DNA from: Paenibacillus sp.
Lineage (GTDB): Bacteria > Bacillota > Bacilli > Paenibacillales > YIM-B00363
DNA length: 64,000 nt
Assembly: GCF_031177825.1 (NCBI RefSeq)
Contig: NZ_JAPSKE010000002.1
Span: 310,001 to 374,000 of the forward strand
Direction of reading: 5' to 3'
Shown in pieces: positions 40,926 to 49,001 of the stretch. The position numbers and the translations under genes are program-made. The notes beneath the pieces are model-generated. The model saw only the letters and a program-made list of their open reading frames with translations, ran no database searches and had not been told where the DNA came from. Each line of letters begins with the position of its first letter. The stretch's first letter is position 1.

Positions 40926-42304
40926 CGCGAAGACTCCTTCCCGGTTCCGGCCGCTTCCGCCCGTTCGAGCGCGAACGCCGCAAGGGCGCGCAGCGAGCCG
41001 TCCGTCATGCGCTTCGGCGCCCGGTCGATCTCTTCGAGCGACTCCTTCATCATGCGCAGCGGCCCCTCGAAGCCTTCGCCGCGCTCGATCGCCGCGAGGA
41101 CGAGCAGCGCCCGTCTCGCCATCCAGAGCCAATGCTCCAGCGTTTCGATCCAGAGCAGCGAATTGTTTCGAAGCGCGACGTTGCTCATCCGATTTTTCAA
41201 ATGGTAACAGCCTTCGTCGAATGCGGTCAGGAGTTCTTCCAGTCGTCGCACTTCTTCGCTGCCTGCCGCTCCCGGCGTACCGGAACGGAACGAGCCGAGG
41301 ACGGCCTGCGTCAGCTCGTTCAGTCGAACGGAATTCGGCTCGCCGAGGCAAGACTCTAGCGATTGCTCGGCGAACAGCCGGAACGCGGCCGCGCTCTTCT
41401 CCCCCGCCACGCGCTCGACCGCGGCCGTCCATGAACGTTCCGGATCGTACCCGACAGGGTCGCGGAAGTAATCGGCGAACGTCGCGAGCGCGATCTTCGA
41501 CGCCTCCGCTTCCGCCATCAAGTTAACGACATAACCGTCGACGGCTTCGAGCAGCCCCGCTTCGCGTCCCCGGATCGGCCCTACATGCAGTTCGGGCCGC
41601 ATCGCGAGGTCGTTCACCGGGTAATTATCCCAAATCACGGGCTTTCGCCGCGCCGCCGTCCCGAACGCTTCCGCGTCGCTCCGGCGAATTTCTTTCGCGC
41701 AGATGTCCTCGCCCGTGTAATAGATCGCTACCTCCGGGCGCATGCGCTCCCCGAGCTCGTGCAAATACGCCGAAAACGGGGCCGCGCCGTGATAATCCGT
41801 CGGACACATGCTCAGCGTGCAAGCCGGGGCGCGGGCTTGCAGCGCCGCGAACAAACGGTTGCAAACGTCGGCGTGCGCTTCCGCGAAGGAACCGTACCGC
41901 TCCCCGTCGGCGGGGTGCTTGAATTCCGAAGCGATATCGTCCAGCAGGATGCTGAAGTCTCTCACGCCGATTCGGTAGAACGCTTCGAACTTCTCGAGCG
42001 CGAGTCGGAAATCTTCCTCCGACGCGTAGCTCATCGTGACGCCGGAGCCGATCGAATAGACGAACGATACGCCGGCTTCTTCGGCGACCTTGACCGTCCG
42101 GGAGAACGACTCCATGACGTCCTCCGGGTACGGCTCCCGCCAGCGCATGCGATGCTGGCGGTCGTTCTTCGGCCCGTACACATATTGGTTGAATCCGAGC
42201 GAGCCGATATATCGAATCATATCGTCCCGCTCTTGAAACGTGTAATATACGCCGTAAAATCCCTCGATGACGCCGCGAACGGGCGCGGCCGCCGCGCCGC
42301 TCAT
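40922..42304 (-). CDS. Glycoside hydrolase family 84 beta-N-acetylglucosaminidase (O-GlcNAcase type)
   Basis: 460 residues. The catalytic barrel starts with the signature GVIEGFYGVYYTFQERDDMI, followed by YVYGPKNDRQHRMRWREPYP and the catalytic Asp pair Asp122-Asp123 in SILLDDIASEF. Family features continue with VIWDNYPVNDLAMRPELHVGPI. GH84 enzymes use substrate-assisted catalysis to release beta-linked GlcNAc. This copy has no signal peptide, unlike many bacterial GH84 hyaluronidase-like proteins, so it should work on imported oligosaccharides. It overlaps the aldolase gene (upstream) and the large GH38 gene (downstream) by 4 bases each. Confidence 0.92.
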   Translation of the reverse strand: MSGAAAAPVRGVIEGFYGVYYTFQERDDMIRYIGSLGFNQYVYGPKNDRQHRMRWREPYPEDVMESFSRTVKVAEEAGVSFVYSIGSGVTMSYASEEDFRLALEKFEAFYRIGVRDFSILLDDIASEFKHPADGERYGSFAEAHADVCNRLFAALQARAPACTLSMCPTDYHGAAPFSAYLHELGERMRPEVAIYYTGEDICAKEIRRSDAEAFGTAARRKPVIWDNYPVNDLAMRPELHVGPIRGREAGLLEAVDGYVVNLMAEAEASKIALATFADYFRDPVGYDPERSWTAAVERVAGEKSAAAFRLFAEQSLESCLGEPNSVRLNELTQAVLGSFRSGTPGAAGSEEVRRLEELLTAFDEGCYHLKNRMSNVALRNNSLLWIETLEHWLWMARRALLVLAAIERGEGFEGPLRMMKESLEEIDRAPKRMTDGSLRALAAFALERAEAAGTGKESSR

Positions 42305-43224
42305 CGGAGCGCGAACCGATCCGCCTTCCCCGCGCTGCCGAGGAAGTTGGCGATCTTGTCGGCCACGGTCGCTTCCACCGCCGCGCGACCGCGCTCCAGC
42401 GACTCGGCGTCGAGCGCCGCGCACTCGTCGTTCGTCATCCGCTCCGTGCGGCCGAGCGCTCCGAGCAGCGACAGCTCGAGATCCGTCGCGATGTTGACCT
42501 TGCTGACGCCTCCGCCCGGAAGCGAGATCGCCGCGGCCATCATTTCCGCCGGGACGCCGGAGCCGCCGTGCAGCACGAGGTGAACCGGCGTCAGCTTGCG
42601 AATCGCTTGAAGCCGTTCGTAATCGATCTTCGGCTGCTTCACCATATAGACGCCGTGCGCCGTTCCGCAGGAGACCGCCAAGGCGTCTACGCCCGTTCCT
42701 TGTACAAAAACTTGAGCCTCCTTCGGATCCGTGTACAATTCTTCGTCCTTATCCGTCTCCACGAAGTCCGTCGTGCCGATCATGCCGAGCTCCGCTTCCA
42801 CGGAGACGCCGCGCGCGTGCGCGTAATCGGCGGCTTCCTTCGATCTCTCGATATTTTCTTGCAATGGGCTCTCCGACGCGTCGATCATGACGGACGTGAA
42901 GCCCGCCTCGACCGCCTGCTCGATAATGCTCATCACCTTCGTATGATCGAGGTGCAGCACGAGCGGTACCGTAATGCCTTCGGAAGCGACGCGCGCGTAA
43001 AACTCGTCGGCGAATTGCTTCGGCGTAATGCCGTAGCGCTCGAGCTCCTTGCTCGAGATTTGCACGATCGCGGGCGAGTTCATCTTCTGCGCGGCCCGCA
43101 GCACCGGCGTAATCATCGCGGTATACCGCGGGGAAAACGATCCGATCGCATATCCGTGTTTCTCCGCGACCTCAAGCGCCTGTTTCAAAGTATATACGTT
43201 GCTAGGCCGTTCTCTGGTAGTCAT
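42301..43224 (-). CDS. Class II fructose-bisphosphate/ketose-bisphosphate aldolase
   Basis: 307 residues of the zinc-dependent FbaA/KbaY/GatY family: YAIGSFSPRYTAMITPVLRAAQ, VLHLDHTK (catalytic Asp and zinc His), VSVEAELGMIG, LAVSCGTAHGVY and VLHGGSGVP, then GVSKVNIATDLEL. It would cleave a ketose bisphosphate to DHAP and an aldehyde. In this operon the substrate is probably a hexulose bisphosphate from amino-sugar or mannose breakdown, e.g. tagatose-1,6-bisphosphate. No partner kinase or deaminase is in the operon. ATG at 43224, 44 bases after the racemase-like gene. Confidence 0.9.
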   Translation of the reverse strand: MTTRERPSNVYTLKQALEVAEKHGYAIGSFSPRYTAMITPVLRAAQKMNSPAIVQISSKELERYGITPKQFADEFYARVASEGITVPLVLHLDHTKVMSIIEQAVEAGFTSVMIDASESPLQENIERSKEAADYAHARGVSVEAELGMIGTTDFVETDKDEELYTDPKEAQVFVQGTGVDALAVSCGTAHGVYMVKQPKIDYERLQAIRKLTPVHLVLHGGSGVPAEMMAAAISLPGGGVSKVNIATDLELSLLGALGRTERMTNDECAALDAESLERGRAAVEATVADKIANFLGSAGKADRFALR

Positions 43225-43268
43225 GGCCGTTATCTCTCCCTCTATCTGATGGTTTCGTCCGATTATTA

Positions 43269-43934
43269 TTATTTATTTAGCAGTTGTTTCGCGAGCCGGA
43301 CGCCGAGCGTGGGACTGGACAGGAACTTGCCGCGGACGGCCTCCGGCAGCGTATCGACGACGCGGGCCATCGACGCCTGCGCCAGCACGACGACGTCGCA
43401 CCGACCTTGCAGCTCGAGCAGCGCTTCGCCGAGCACGCGGTCGTGGCCGACCCGGTCGCCGGCCATCAGCAGCTTGTAGGCTTCCGCCGCAAGCATCTTG
43501 TGGAACGTCGCATCGGAACCGGCTTCCCGCGCTTTCTCTTCGAGCAGCCGCGTCGTCGGTCCGAGCGTCGTCTCGAGCGTCGCCGCGACGCCGATGTCGC
43601 GCCCGCGCCGGACGGCCTCTTCGGCCATCGCCTCGTCGATGCGCAGCACCGGAACGCGGACCTCGCGAGAGGCCGCCTTCGCCAGCTCGCCGACCGACGA
43701 GCAGGCGCCGAGCACGACGTCGGCGCCGAGCGACTCCGCGATTTTCGCGTACGTCACCCATCGCGCTTCGACCGCTCCGACGTCCGCCCCGTTCTTCGCC
43801 AGCTCCGGAAGAATCGAATCGTCCAGCAGATTGATCACTTCGCAATCGGGACCGATCTCATCCAGGACGAGCGCCTTGAGCGATTCGACCGTGACGGGCG
43901 TCGTATGAATGATCGCCAGTTTCTTTTTCGTCAT
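43269..43934 (-). CDS. Aspartate/glutamate racemase superfamily protein
   Basis: 221 residues: KLAIIHTTPVTVESLKALVL at the start, and the first catalytic cysteine in VVLGACSSVGEL. At the place of the second catalytic cysteine it has VVLAQASMARV, with no Cys, so normal two-cysteine racemisation is doubtful. The family also contains hydantoin racemases and decarboxylases, including single-cysteine arylmalonate-type enzymes. Its job in a glycan operon is unknown. It starts 7 bases after the second permease gene, at ATG 43934. Confidence 0.75.
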   Translation of the reverse strand: MTKKKLAIIHTTPVTVESLKALVLDEIGPDCEVINLLDDSILPELAKNGADVGAVEARWVTYAKIAESLGADVVLGACSSVGELAKAASREVRVPVLRIDEAMAEEAVRRGRDIGVAATLETTLGPTTRLLEEKAREAGSDATFHKMLAAEAYKLLMAGDRVGHDRVLGEALLELQGRCDVVVLAQASMARVVDTLPEAVRGKFLSSPTLGVRLAKQLLNK

Positions 43935-43941
43935 ATCGCCA

Positions 43942-44820
43942 TTACCCTTTCGTCCCTGCGGAAATGTTCATCCCTTCGATGAAATATCGTTGGAAGAAGA
44001 AGAACAGGATCAGCACCGGCAGTAAGACCAAGACCGAGCCGGCCATCAAATAATGCCACTGATTGACGCCCGAGCTCACCTTGAACGACTGCAAGCCGAT
44101 CTGCAGCGTGTACATATCCTCGCTCGCGACATAGATGAGCGGTCCGAGGAAGTCGTTCCATGCGCCGTTGAACGCCATGATCGCGATCGTCGCCATGACC
44201 GGCTTCGACAACGGAATCATGAGTCTCGCCCACACGTAAAAGTGGTTCGCGCCGTCGATTTTCGCCGCTTCGATCAGATCGTTCGGAATCGTCATAAAAT
44301 ATTGGCGGAACAAGAAAATTTGGAACGCGCCGCCGAAGAACGAAGGAACGATCAGCGGCAAGTACGAGCCGACCCAGCCGATCTTCGAAAACAACAAATA
44401 GGTCGGTATCAACGTTACGAAGCCCGGAATCGTCATCGTGCCGAGGATGATCAAAAACAACGCGCCGCGACCCGGAAACTTGATCTTCGCGAAGCCGTAG
44501 GCGATGAACGAGTTCGACAGTACTTGCCCGATGACGACGAAGAACGCGATGATCGATGTGTTCCAAGTAAACCTCGTGAAATTGCCCGCCGCCCACGTTT
44601 CCGTATAGTTGCTCCAGACGAATTTCTCAGGCCACCAAGTCGGCGGGTACTGAATAATTTCTTCCAGCGACTTGAGCGACGTCTGCAGCATCCACCAGAG
44701 CGGCATTAAGAACGAGGCGCTGCCGACGATAAGCAAAATGAAGATCAACGTCTTCCGAAGTCGCTCGCGGTTGCGTCGGCCTTCGAAGTAGGACGGTCCG
44801 CTCGATGTCGTTCGGCTCAT
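43942..44820 (-). CDS. Carbohydrate ABC transporter permease, MalG type
   Basis: 292 residues with six membrane helices and the EAA loop (IPNDLIEAAKIDGANHFYVW). FRQYFMTIP and NQWHYLMAGSVLVLLPVLI are typical of the second permease of sugar importers (MalG/UgpE/LacG group). The C-terminus FFFFQRYFIEGM...GTKG is family-standard. The start ATG at 44820 overlaps the stop of the first permease by 4 bases. With the binding protein and first permease it imports oligosaccharides. No ATPase gene is present, so it probably uses a shared MsmX-like ATPase encoded elsewhere. Confidence 0.93.
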   Translation of the reverse strand: MSRTTSSGPSYFEGRRNRERLRKTLIFILLIVGSASFLMPLWWMLQTSLKSLEEIIQYPPTWWPEKFVWSNYTETWAAGNFTRFTWNTSIIAFFVVIGQVLSNSFIAYGFAKIKFPGRGALFLIILGTMTIPGFVTLIPTYLLFSKIGWVGSYLPLIVPSFFGGAFQIFLFRQYFMTIPNDLIEAAKIDGANHFYVWARLMIPLSKPVMATIAIMAFNGAWNDFLGPLIYVASEDMYTLQIGLQSFKVSSGVNQWHYLMAGSVLVLLPVLILFFFFQRYFIEGMNISAGTKG

Positions 44821-45770
44821 CGGTTGTCCCCTCCCTCGTAATGCACCCAATATTTAGACGCGATCATATTGAAGATCGTGACGGCGATCGCGATCAGGAA
44901 CAAGAACCATGCCATGGCCATCGCATAGCCCATGTCGAACACCTTGAACGCTTTGTTGAACATGTGCAGATTAAAGAACAACAGCGAGTTCATCGGCGAA
45001 CCCGGACTCGACGGGTCGGCGGACATAATATAACCTTCCTGGAACACTTGGAAGCCGCCGATCAAGCTGGTTACAAGGTCGAAGAAGATGACCGGCGTCA
45101 CCATCGGCACCGTAATGTGCCAGAATTTGCGCAAGTGGCCCGCGCCGTCGAGCTCCGCCGCTTCGTACAACTGCTCGGACACGCCTTGCAGCGCCGCCAA
45201 GTACAAGAGCATGCCGCCGCCGACCGCCCACAGCCTCATAAGAATCAAGGAATTCTTCGTCCACGCCGGGTCTGTCAGCCAGTTCGGGCCGTCGATACCG
45301 ACGAAGCCGAGCACGGTGTTCACGAGTCCGCTTTGCGGCTCGAGCAGCATCATCCACAGCATGTAGACGCCGATCCCGGACAGAACGGCCGGCAAGTAAT
45401 AGATCGTGCGGAAAACCCGCATGCCCGGCACTTTGACGTTCAGCAGCACCGCAACGAGCAAGGAGCCGATCGTTGTGAGCGGCACCATGATGGCTACATA
45501 ATACAAAGTGTTTTTAAGCGATATCCAAAAGAGCGGGTCCCGATCGAACATGATTTGATAGTTCCGGAACCCGACCCAGTCCATTCGAGAGGTTATGTCG
45601 TAATTGGTAAAGCTCGCATAGAGGGAAAATAACAACGGTCCTCCGGTAAAGCAAAGAAACCCGATAATCCATGGGGCCACAAACATGTAACCTTGTGCAG
45701 CCTCTCGTCTATCCAATGACAGCCGTTTTCTTTTGTTTTTCGGCTTTGGTTGCATAGCACCCGTTTCCAC
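44817..45770 (-). CDS. Carbohydrate ABC transporter permease, MalF/UgpA type
   Basis: 317 residues. A basic cytoplasmic start (KNKRKRLSLDRREAAQGY) precedes six helices, with the EAA loop YEAAELDGAGHLRKFWHITVP and the family motif YYLPAVLSG. The start is a GTG at 45770 with GGAGG 8 bases upstream; an ATG at 45755 is the alternative. It lies 78 bases after the binding-protein gene with a hairpin between, and overlaps the next permease by 4 bases. Confidence 0.93.
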   Translation of the reverse strand: METGAMQPKPKNKRKRLSLDRREAAQGYMFVAPWIIGFLCFTGGPLLFSLYASFTNYDITSRMDWVGFRNYQIMFDRDPLFWISLKNTLYYVAIMVPLTTIGSLLVAVLLNVKVPGMRVFRTIYYLPAVLSGIGVYMLWMMLLEPQSGLVNTVLGFVGIDGPNWLTDPAWTKNSLILMRLWAVGGGMLLYLAALQGVSEQLYEAAELDGAGHLRKFWHITVPMVTPVIFFDLVTSLIGGFQVFQEGYIMSADPSSPGSPMNSLLFFNLHMFNKAFKVFDMGYAMAMAWFLFLIAIAVTIFNMIASKYWVHYEGGDNR

Positions 45771-45797
45771 GCCCTACCCCTCCTTCTTTAAGAAATA

Positions 45798-45831
45798 AAG
45801 GGCGGAGCGGTTCGAGAACCTCTCCACCCTT
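45798..45831 (-). other. Intercistronic hairpin after the binding-protein gene
   Basis: On the minus strand AAGGG-GGAG-GGTT pairs across a CTCG loop with AACC-CTCC-CCCTT, followed by TATTTCTT. Such a hairpin after the binding-protein gene commonly stabilises its mRNA and acts as a leaky terminator, so the binding protein is made in excess of the permeases. Confidence 0.65.
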
Positions 45832-45848
45832 CGTTCAAGCCCTTCGAA

Positions 45849-47210
45849 TTACTGGTTTTGCGCGACGAGATCTTCGATCGCTTTTTGCGCTTTCGCAAGC
45901 GCGTCTTCCGGCGATTGCTGGCCCTGGATGGCCGCTTCGATTTCCGGATTGAGCAGCGTCGCGAAGTCCGGCGCGGAAACCGGAGCCGGCGTCATTTTCG
46001 TTACGGCAAGGTTTTCTACGGAGAACGCATAAATCGGATCGGCCATCAAGTCCGCATCGCCTGCGACTTCCTTGTTCGCAACGTTGTCGAAGTTGAATTG
46101 CGCCCAATATTTCTGAGCGTCGTAATCCGTCATGAACTTCAGGAACTCCCAGCTTGCTTCAGGATTTTTCGCGCCTTTCGGAATTTCGATCGAGAAGCCG
46201 CCGCCGACGCTCCAATGACCTGCGCCTTCTTTATATTCCGGAAGGGGAGCAACGCCGAAGTCGTCGCGGTTCGCCGCGAAGTCGCGGATTTGCGTCCAGA
46301 ATGTACCTACGTCAGCTTTCATAGCGAGCTTGCCGGCGATGAGCGGTTCGCTCGTCTTCGATCCGAACGTCGCTTTGAACGTTTCGACATTTTCCTTGCC
46401 GAGGCGCTCATCCCAGGACATTACCCATTTCAAAGCGTCGACATGTTCCGGAGTGTCTACGTTGACTTTGCCGTCTACGCCGACCCACGCCTCGCCTTTG
46501 CCTGCGTTCAACATGAACAATTCGAAACCGCCTGCAAGCAACGGGTGGTAGCCAAGGCGTTCGATCTTGCCGTCCGCGCCGATCTTGTCGAGCTTCTTCG
46601 CGTACTCTTCCATCTCCGCCCACGTTGTCGGCGGCTTCTCCGGGTCGAGACCCGCTTCGGCGAACATCTTCTTGTTGTAGAACAAGAAGCGCGTATCCGT
46701 GTTGAACGGAAGGGCGTATACGTCGCCGTTGTGCTTCATCGCTTCGAAGAGGTTCTCGTGGAAACGTCCGCTGATATCGTCCTTCGCGAGGAACGGAGAC
46801 AAGTTTTCCACTTGGTTTTTGTCGGCGCGCTGCGCGACCTTCGCGATTTCGTGAATGATGACGTCCGGCGGGTTGCCGGCTGCGATTTGCGCGAGCGCCT
46901 TCGTCCAACCTTCGCCGTACGGCAGGAAGACGTGCTTTACGGTAATCCAATCTTGCGAACCGTTAAAGTCGGATACGATCTTCTCGATAATCGGGCGGCG
47001 CGTCGTGGAACCCCAGTGCGTCCAAAATTCGAGTTCGACCTTCTCTTTCGGCTTGTCGACGGCCGGCTGCTCCGCCGGCGTCTCGGACCCCGTAGCCGGC
47101 GCCTCGGCAGGTTCTTCTGCGTTGTTGCCTCCGGAACAAGCGGCCAGCAATGCCGACAAACTGACGACCGACGCCAGAAGCAGGAACATTGATTTCTTTA
47201 CCTTCTTCAT
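45849..47210 (-). CDS. Extracellular solute-binding lipoprotein of the oligosaccharide importer
   Basis: 453 residues. The lipoprotein signal has lipobox LLAAC (Cys at about residue 25), then an acidic Glu/Pro/Ala linker and a family 1 (MalE-like) fold: LEFWTHWGSTTRRPIIEKIV, IAAGNPPDVIIHEI, YALPFNTDTRFLFYNKKMF and a GVAPLPEYKEGAG...VGGGFSIEIPKGAKNPEASWEFLKF segment. It is the first gene of the 19-kb glycan operon, behind a strong sigma-A promoter and cre-like site. It should capture the oligosaccharide to be degraded. ATG at 47210, ribosome site GGGGGAG. Confidence 0.94.
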   Translation of the reverse strand: MKKVKKSMFLLLASVVSLSALLAACSGGNNAEEPAEAPATGSETPAEQPAVDKPKEKVELEFWTHWGSTTRRPIIEKIVSDFNGSQDWITVKHVFLPYGEGWTKALAQIAAGNPPDVIIHEIAKVAQRADKNQVENLSPFLAKDDISGRFHENLFEAMKHNGDVYALPFNTDTRFLFYNKKMFAEAGLDPEKPPTTWAEMEEYAKKLDKIGADGKIERLGYHPLLAGGFELFMLNAGKGEAWVGVDGKVNVDTPEHVDALKWVMSWDERLGKENVETFKATFGSKTSEPLIAGKLAMKADVGTFWTQIRDFAANRDDFGVAPLPEYKEGAGHWSVGGGFSIEIPKGAKNPEASWEFLKFMTDYDAQKYWAQFNFDNVANKEVAGDADLMADPIYAFSVENLAVTKMTPAPVSAPDFATLLNPEIEAAIQGQQSPEDALAKAQKAIEDLVAQNQ

Positions 47211-47268
47211 ACTGTGGCACTCCCCCTAAGTATTAGAAACTCCCCAAGACCACACACAAGGCAACACT

Positions 47269-47283
47269 TTGAAGCGGTTTCAA
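47269..47283. promoter_or_regulatory. Palindrome TTGAAGCGGTTTCAA downstream of the operon -10 box (candidate operator)
   Basis: TTGAA and TTCAA arms flank a 5-base centre, 25 bases downstream of the -10 and about 60 bases before the binding-protein start. The form resembles LacI-family or cre-type sites. Placement in the transcribed leader suits repression by roadblock. It may be the target of the operon's DeoR regulator or a second cre. Confidence 0.45.
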
Positions 47284-47307
47284 TGTTGTTTCTTGGCTAC
47301 ATCCCTT

Positions 47308-47336
47308 ATTATCAACACATCATGTTGCATTGTCAA
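47308..47336 (-). promoter_or_regulatory. Sigma-A promoter of the glycan operon
   Basis: On the minus strand a perfect -35 box TTGACA (47331-47336) is separated by exactly 17 bases from GATAAT (47308-47313). It is about 100 bases upstream of the binding-protein start codon and is the best consensus promoter I found in the window. Confidence 0.85.
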
Positions 47337-47342
47337 TAAGGA

Positions 47343-47356
47343 ATTTAGCGCTTTCA
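47343..47356. promoter_or_regulatory. Catabolite-responsive element (CcpA site) upstream of the glycan operon
   Basis: On the minus strand TGAAAGCGCTAAAT matches the core of the cre consensus (TGAAARCGYT) and lies 7 bases upstream of the -35 box. A second TTTAGCG follows on the plus strand 18-19 bases away. Between divergent promoters, it could regulate both the glycan operon and the sulfatase. Confidence 0.65.
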
Positions 47357-47427
47357 ACAATATTTAGCGTTGTTTTATGTGGTTTTCCTATATTCTGTGA
47401 CATTTACCTGTGGGAATCTTCCATTCA

Positions 47428-47436
47428 TGCTATAAT
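47428..47436 (+). promoter_or_regulatory. Extended -10 promoter of the sulfatase gene
   Basis: TGC-TATAAT is a perfect -10 with the extended TGN, 48 bases before the sulfatase ATG. No good -35 is present at the expected distance. Confidence 0.7.
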
Positions 47437-47483
47437 GGCGCCATAATTCCACACAATTCCCTGAACCGGAGGTTACGTATACT

Positions 47484-48989
47484 ATGTCCTCGAGGCCGAA
47501 TCTTATTCTCATTTCCACCGACCAGCAGCGCCACGATAGTATCGCCGCCAACGGAAGCGCCTTCTTGCGCACGCCGAATTTGGACCGTCTCGCGAACGAA
47601 GGCGTAACGTTCCGCCGGGCGTATTGTCCCAACACCGTATGTACGCCGTCGCGCGTATCCATGATGACCGGATTGCACCTGTCCCGCCATGGCTCCTACA
47701 ATATCGGCACCGCCGTCTCCGATCCATCCCTCTTCCTTAGCTCGCTGCTTCGCCGGAACGGCTACCGGACGCATCACGTCGGGAAAGCGCATTGGTACCC
47801 TTGGGAGTCGCCGAGTCCGGAGACGCTCGGACCCGAACGCTCGCGCGAGCCGTGCCGCGACTTCGCCGGCTTCGATACCGCCGAGCTTTCCCGAGGCCAC
47901 GGTCCCTGGGCCGCGACCTCGGGCCATTACGGCGCATGGTTGGAAGCGCAAGGCCTCGACCCCGCCGATATCCGCGTCGAGTTTCTATTTAAGGGGCAGG
48001 GAGACTATAACGGCACAGGCGATTCCGCGCTGCCGGAGCGCTACCACCATGGGGCCTGGGTCGCCGAACGGGCGATCCGATGGATGGAACGGCGCGAGGA
48101 CGGGGACGATCGCCCCTTCTTCTTGAATCTAGGGTTTCAAGACCCTCACCATCCCCACGTCTTACCGTCCGACTTTCTCGAACGGGTCGATCCGGAGGTC
48201 GTGCCCCCGCCCGCGGCGCGCGCCGATCGGGAGGCGGACGAGGCGGAGCACGTTCCGCTGTTCCGGAACGGCACGCTTGTCGAGAGCCGCTTCAACGGTA
48301 CGTTCGAGATGGCGGGCAACGGCAAATACGCTTGGGAGCCTTATTTCGAAAGAGAGGAATTCGCGAAGCAGACGAGGGCTTATTATTATTCGATGGTCCA
48401 GCTGATCGACCGACAAGTCGGCCGCCTCCTGGATGCGCTCGACGCCTTCGGGCTCGCCCGGAATACGTTCGTCGTGTTCACGTCGGATCACGGCGAGATG
48501 CTCGGCGATCACGGCATCGGGCAGAAGGGTCCGCTGGTGTACGAAGGCGTGACGAAAATCCCGCTTCTAATGAGGTATCCTGACGGATTCGAGCCCCAAG
48601 CTCCGGCAGAGCCGTGCGCATCGCTCGTCGACGTGCTGCCGACGTTGGCGGACGCGGCCGGCATCGCCGATTCGATTCGGCGCGAAGGCGTCAGCTTGCT
48701 TCCGATGCTCCGCGGGGAGGGACCGCCGAAGCGGACCGGCGTGCGCATCGAATACAAAGAAGAACCGGATCGTATCCGGTTCAAGTGTTGGGTGACGCCG
48801 GAATGGAAGCTCGCCCTCTATACCGGCGAACCGTTCGGCGAACTATACGATCTAAAGAACGATCCGGGAGAGCGCCGCAATTTGTACGCGCCCCCCGAAT
48901 ACGCTTTGATCAAACAAGAGCTGCTGCTCGGGCTGCTCGCCGATCAGGAGCGCGGCGAGCCGACGAATCCGCGTCCGTCCCGCGTATAA
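47484..48989 (+). CDS. Type I sulfatase, Cys-type (formylglycine-dependent)
   Basis: 501-residue arylsulfatase-family hydrolase that removes sulfate esters. The active-site signature is CTPSR with Cys53 (in NTVCTPSRVSMMTG), which must be oxidised to formylglycine. Other features are LILISTDQQRHDS (metal-binding aspartates), HHVGKAHW, TSDHGEMLGDHG and GPLVYEGVTKIPLLMRYP. There is no signal peptide, so it acts inside the cell, on imported sulfated sugars if any. It diverges from the glycan operon and a genuine formylglycine-generating enzyme is encoded at 56398-57384. ATG at 47484, CGGAGG 11 bases upstream. Its stop is 12 bases from the convergent lactonase gene without a terminator. Confidence 0.94.
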   Translation: MSSRPNLILISTDQQRHDSIAANGSAFLRTPNLDRLANEGVTFRRAYCPNTVCTPSRVSMMTGLHLSRHGSYNIGTAVSDPSLFLSSLLRRNGYRTHHVGKAHWYPWESPSPETLGPERSREPCRDFAGFDTAELSRGHGPWAATSGHYGAWLEAQGLDPADIRVEFLFKGQGDYNGTGDSALPERYHHGAWVAERAIRWMERREDGDDRPFFLNLGFQDPHHPHVLPSDFLERVDPEVVPPPAARADREADEAEHVPLFRNGTLVESRFNGTFEMAGNGKYAWEPYFEREEFAKQTRAYYYSMVQLIDRQVGRLLDALDAFGLARNTFVVFTSDHGEMLGDHGIGQKGPLVYEGVTKIPLLMRYPDGFEPQAPAEPCASLVDVLPTLADAAGIADSIRREGVSLLPMLRGEGPPKRTGVRIEYKEEPDRIRFKCWVTPEWKLALYTGEPFGELYDLKNDPGERRNLYAPPEYALIKQELLLGLLADQERGEPTNPRPSRV

Positions 48990-49001
48990 CGAACGAACCC
49001 G

